This document shows positions 14,183 to 16,688 of a stretch of 16,688 nucleotides of DNA, in pieces (the first letter of the stretch is position 1; every line of letters starts with the position of its first letter). The DNA is taken from assembly GCA_012961305.1 (NCBI GenBank), contig DTZQ01000601.1, positions 1 to 16,688 of the forward strand. The letters are read 5' to 3'. The notes under the pieces were generated by a model, which was not told the origin of the DNA, did no database searches, and worked only from the letters and a program-made list of their open reading frames with translations. Position numbers and translations under genes: made by a program. Source of the DNA: Armatimonadota bacterium (lineage in GTDB: Bacteria > Armatimonadota > UBA10988 > DTZQ01).

Positions 14183-15151
14183 TCACCCTCTCCCCAGGAC
14201 CGCACACCCGTCCATGAAGGCGGCACAGGCCCAATGCAGCAGGAAACAGGGAACAAAAGAACGACCCCGCAGGGCCAACCAACCCAGGGCCAAACCGGCA
14301 ATTACCGAGGAGAACACCTCCCCGGTCGGCTTGCCGATGTGCATGAGGGCGAAGGGCACCATCTGTAGCAGTATGGCTTGGGCCCGGTAGTGCCGTTCCA
14401 GGCCGAAGAGCAGGAACCCCCGGAAGAAAAACTCCCAGGCGAAGAAGTAAAGGCCGTAGGCCCATTCGTAACTGAGGAAGAAGCCCCAACCGTCCCGTTG
14501 GGGCACATAGCCGGGGTAACTCTGGCGGTACATAGGGTAGTAGGTGGCGAAACTCGTCCAGCGAGAGGCCAAGAAGATGATGCCGGCCATGAGTCCAGCC
14601 CACAGTCCCCCTACGGGCAACCAAAACCGCACTCGGCCCCAGGTAAACCCGTACTCACTAAGGCCCCCCGGCAAAACCGTCAGCACAAAAGCCACAGCCG
14701 GAACAAACAACCAGCCAAAGGAGAGCAGAAACCAACCTATTCTTTCGTACTCTGGTCGGAGCAGGAAGTTCAATCCTGCAACTCCGTGTCCTGTGGCCAG
14801 GGCCAGGCCACCGGCGGCTATGAGCAACAGGAGGGCTTTACCCCAGGGCCTGGGACGCTGCTCCCAGCCAAGTCCAGCCCAGCGTTTCCGCAGGGCGAAA
14901 ATAACCAGGCCGCTCGACCCCAACCCGGCGCAGAAGGCCGCGTAAATAAACCAGCGCACTTCTCCCCAGCGTCCTCCAATGGCCGGGAACTCTGCCAAGC
15001 GCGAAGAGGCCAAATAACGTTTGGCAATTAACAGGAGGGTGGACGCTAAGAGGAGAAAGGTCAGGTCAAAGGGCAACTGGTGAAGAACCGGCTGAATTTC
15101 CCGCCGGTAGTAGTGCTGCCATCTTCCTTCATCAGGGGAGGTTAGAAGCAT
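14183..15151 (-). CDS. CPBP-family intramembrane protease-like protein (CAAX protease / Abi family)
   Basis: Polytopic membrane protein of 322 residues with about eight hydrophobic segments. The C-terminal part carries the three CPBP motifs: AWEFFFRG (E240, R244; a single E where many members have EE), FALMH with H271 followed by E278, and LLHWACAAFMD (H306, D314). These residues form the putative active site of glutamate-type intramembrane proteases related to Rce1. Bacterial members are linked to membrane protein processing, immunity proteins for peptides, or have no known role. The first ~160 residues contain extra membrane segments outside the usual domain. The ATG lies 3 nt after the preceding gene's stop, so it is coupled to the two unknown genes upstream; its ribosome site is weak. 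Confidence 0.85.
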   Translation of the reverse strand: MLLTSPDEGRWQHYYRREIQPVLHQLPFDLTFLLLASTLLLIAKRYLASSRLAEFPAIGGRWGEVRWFIYAAFCAGLGSSGLVIFALRKRWAGLGWEQRPRPWGKALLLLIAAGGLALATGHGVAGLNFLLRPEYERIGWFLLSFGWLFVPAVAFVLTVLPGGLSEYGFTWGRVRFWLPVGGLWAGLMAGIIFLASRWTSFATYYPMYRQSYPGYVPQRDGWGFFLSYEWAYGLYFFAWEFFFRGFLLFGLERHYRAQAILLQMVPFALMHIGKPTGEVFSSVIAGLALGWLALRGRSFVPCFLLHWACAAFMDGCAVLGRG

Positions 15152-15154
15152 TTC

Positions 15155-15913
15155 TCACAGCCCAAAACGGCGCTGGTACAGAATGTTCAATTCCTCCAAA
15201 GTGCGAGAGACGGTGTCGTACAGGGCTTGGTAGAGTTCCGGCTCCCTCTGCTGAAACCGTTCTAAGCGGGCCTTCAGTTCTGCTGCCCGGTTTTCCAAGG
15301 TCAACATTCTTTCCACATCGGGGTGGAGTTGGGCCACAGGCACTACTCCCACGACTGCATCGGTGGACTCCACATAAAATCCCTCCTCAATCAATTCATC
15401 TCCCACCCAAAGGAGGATTTCCTTGTAGGGATTACGGTCCCGGCCGCGTTTGGCCATTATCTTGCGAATGATATGGGCCACGGGATAACGGGGTTGGGTG
15501 AGGTAGGGAGAAGAAGGATATAGGGCCTCCTCGAACACTTCATCAATGGCCCGGTTGAGGGGAGAGTTGGGGAATGAACCGTCCTTTTTAGCGTAGAGGA
15601 GATACCGGCGGTAGCGAAAGTGGTCCCGCAGGAAGGTGTACAGCCAGCGAGAGCTCCAGAGTTTCTCCACTTCCTCCCAGGTAAGGAGCAGGGAACCCCG
15701 CAGATACAAATCCGCAAAGGTAGAAAACAACACACTGACTGCGATCTGGTTGCGGTCAATGTAATGGCCGGTAATAGGGGCCCGCGTGGGATACTGGAGG
15801 CTGTGTTCCACCCCGCTCAGCAGTTCTTCCTCATGGTAGCGTTCCGGCACAAACTCGTGCGCAAACATGAAGGTCAAGGCATCGGCCGAAACTCCCACCT
15901 GGCTGAGCCGCAC
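15155..15913 (-). CDS. Conserved-looking protein of unknown function, second gene of the minus-strand operon
   Basis: I choose GTG 15913. It has AGGGAGG with 8-nt spacing and starts one nucleotide after the previous gene's TGA (TGAAGTG). The ATG at 15976 would overlap that gene by about 60 bp. This gives 252 residues. No signal peptide or membrane segment is evident, so it is probably cytoplasmic. The middle is rich in aromatic and basic residues (SSRWLYTFLRDHFRYRRYLL). Residues about 140-180 are rich in hydrophobic and basic residues (VAHIIRKIMAKRGRDRNPYK). The last ~45 residues look like a coiled coil (LENRAAELKARLERFQQREP). I recognise no family. Coupling to its neighbours suggests a joint function. 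Confidence 0.75.
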   Translation of the reverse strand: MRLSQVGVSADALTFMFAHEFVPERYHEEELLSGVEHSLQYPTRAPITGHYIDRNQIAVSVLFSTFADLYLRGSLLLTWEEVEKLWSSRWLYTFLRDHFRYRRYLLYAKKDGSFPNSPLNRAIDEVFEEALYPSSPYLTQPRYPVAHIIRKIMAKRGRDRNPYKEILLWVGDELIEEGFYVESTDAVVGVVPVAQLHPDVERMLTLENRAAELKARLERFQQREPELYQALYDTVSRTLEELNILYQRRFGL

Positions 15914-15914
15914 T

Positions 15915-16415
15915 TCACTTTCCTCCCTTTGCACTCGCCCGCCGGGCCAGAACCTCCACCGTATACTGACAAGCAACGCGCAATTCCTGAGGGGTGATAC
16001 TGCCTCCTTTGAACTCGATGCTGGACCGAAGGATATGGTTGAGTTCCCGGAAAATTTGGAGGCGAGTTAGCCCTTCCGCCGCCCAACGGTCCACATTTTC
16101 GAACAGCCGTCTCTTTCGCTGCTGAGGAATGGATTTAATTTCCGCCTCAATAAAGTTCAGCAGCCCATCCACATCCTCAGTAGTGGTTTCCTCATCGGTC
16201 ACGGAGTCGATGACCGTAAACCGCTGGTCATCATGCCGGTAAGTGATGTTAATTTGGTCGGTGGAACCGCCCGGCGTCTCATAGGTAATGGCCACGTTAG
16301 TGTGGTCTTCCCACTCCGAATATTGCTTGCGCAAGTTGCCATATTGTAATTGCCCCTCATAGGGCGCCAACAGTTTTTCCAACCCCTTCTGGAATTCAGC
16401 AAAACGGTTGTCCAT
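15915..16415 (-). CDS. Small acidic cytoplasmic protein of unknown function, first gene of the minus-strand operon
   Basis: The 166-residue product has no signal peptide or membrane segment. The N-terminal ~90 residues appear alpha/beta (FAEFQKGLEKLLAPYEGQL, then VAITYETPGG, DQINITYRHDDQRFTVIDSV). Residues about 95-150 appear helical (DVDGLLNFIEAEIKSIPQQR, IFRELNHILRSS), and the end is basic (VEVLARRASAKGGK). I do not recognise the family. ATG 16415 has only a weak ribosome site (GGTGGGA). It follows a strong promoter and a leader of about 150 nt with several hairpins. Stop and next start are almost touching, so translation is likely coupled. Confidence 0.75.
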   Translation of the reverse strand: MDNRFAEFQKGLEKLLAPYEGQLQYGNLRKQYSEWEDHTNVAITYETPGGSTDQINITYRHDDQRFTVIDSVTDEETTTEDVDGLLNFIEAEIKSIPQQRKRRLFENVDRWAAEGLTRLQIFRELNHILRSSIEFKGGSITPQELRVACQYTVEVLARRASAKGGK

Positions 16416-16567
16416 ATTCGTCCCACCCTGGGTTTCTGGTATTCTTCCCCTAAGTGTTGCTCAAGGCAGGGAAAACCCTGACCCACTTTTACCCCGTCTC
16501 TTTCAGGGGACTCAGTTGGTTGGCAACCGACTTGGTAGCCGCAGCCCCGTATTTGAATACGGGCCTG
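16416..16567 (-). ncRNA. Structured 5' leader of the minus-strand operon (candidate cis-regulatory RNA)
   Basis: About 150 nt between the predicted transcription start and ATG 16415, with no supported gene. Hairpins seen on the transcript: CCCGTAT-TCAA-ATACGGG (16563-16546), GGTT-GCC-AACC with ACT/AGT flanks (around 16532-16514), a CCCC/GGGG pairing (around 16510-16492), and CAGGG-TTTT-CCCTG (16480-16467). It does not match a riboswitch class I know, and no terminator-like T-run is present. It could be a regulatory leader, or just a structured UTR. Confidence 0.4.
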
Positions 16568-16573
16568 TAACTA

Positions 16574-16602
16574 ATTATACCACCAAACGCCCATTCGGTC
16601 AA
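16574..16602 (-). promoter_or_regulatory. Near-consensus sigma-70 promoter of the minus-strand operon
   Basis: On the minus strand, -35 TTGACC (16602-16597), 17-bp spacer, -10 TATAAT (16579-16574) preceded by TGG, giving a perfect extended -10. This is the strongest promoter in the window. Start expected near 16567. Confidence 0.8.
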
Positions 16603-16688
16603 CTTTAAGAAATCGTTACAAATGTCAGCGGGGTTAAAACTTTTTACGTAACTACTCAGCCAGTTCAACATGATTGACCGGAATGAAA

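Noticed and set aside
16416..16567. Cyclic di-GMP (GEMM) riboswitch in the leader
   Set aside because: Some pieces (GGCTACC, GGTTGCC) look vaguely similar, but the conserved GEMM core with its CGCAAAGC-type segment is absent on both strands.
16489..16671. Minus-strand 60-codon frame starting MLNWLSSYVK
   Set aside because: It runs through the near-consensus promoter at 16574-16602 and the leader hairpins and has no ribosome site, so it is very likely not translated.

Overview
The window is about 16.7 kb of GC-rich bacterial DNA, densely packed with protein genes. No tRNA, rRNA, CRISPR array, transposase or phage gene is visible. The organism is a diderm: it has a Lpt-type lipopolysaccharide transport protein (LptC with OstA/LptA domains) and many lipoprotein signals. 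The mix of modular secreted proteins with FlgD-like tails, carboxypeptidase-regulatory-like lipoproteins, an N-terminally extended AAA ATPase beside an HD-GYP protein, and intergenic heptamer arrays suggests a deep-branching lineage such as Armatimonadota. That assignment is an inference with modest confidence. Readable promoters are of sigma-70 type (TTGAC-17-TATAAT-like).

Layout. Plus strand, 1-5727: a large secreted modular protein cut by the left edge, then three small or medium predicted lipoproteins. The second has three bacterial Ig-like modules and a carboxypeptidase-regulatory-like module; the third has one such module. Three copies of a palindromic repeat family lie in the gaps here, one of them overlapping the start of the first lipoprotein. 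Plus strand, 5828-8936: a cell-envelope cluster made of an LptC protein fused to an OstA-like domain, a separate secreted protein that is a close paralogue of that domain, and an overlapping secreted protein of unknown function. Plus strand, 9074-13022: a tight four-gene run of a degenerate HD-GYP protein, an AAA ATPase, a lipoprotein and a fumarylacetoacetate-hydrolase-family enzyme.

Minus strand, 16602 down to 13032: a strong promoter and a roughly 150-nt structured leader precede two coupled genes of unknown function and a CPBP-family membrane protease-like protein. Next comes gpsA with its own promoter; it converges on the FAH gene with only 9 bp between the stops.

How the parts fit: most of the window concerns the envelope (LPS bridge proteins, surface lipoproteins, a membrane protease-like protein, and GpsA supplying glycerol 3-phosphate for phospholipids). 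The HD-GYP/AAA pair looks like a regulatory module. The points most worth a second look are the LptC-OstA fusion with its neighbouring paralogue, the HD-GYP protein lacking two metal ligands, the leader before the unknown minus-strand operon, and the repeat families.
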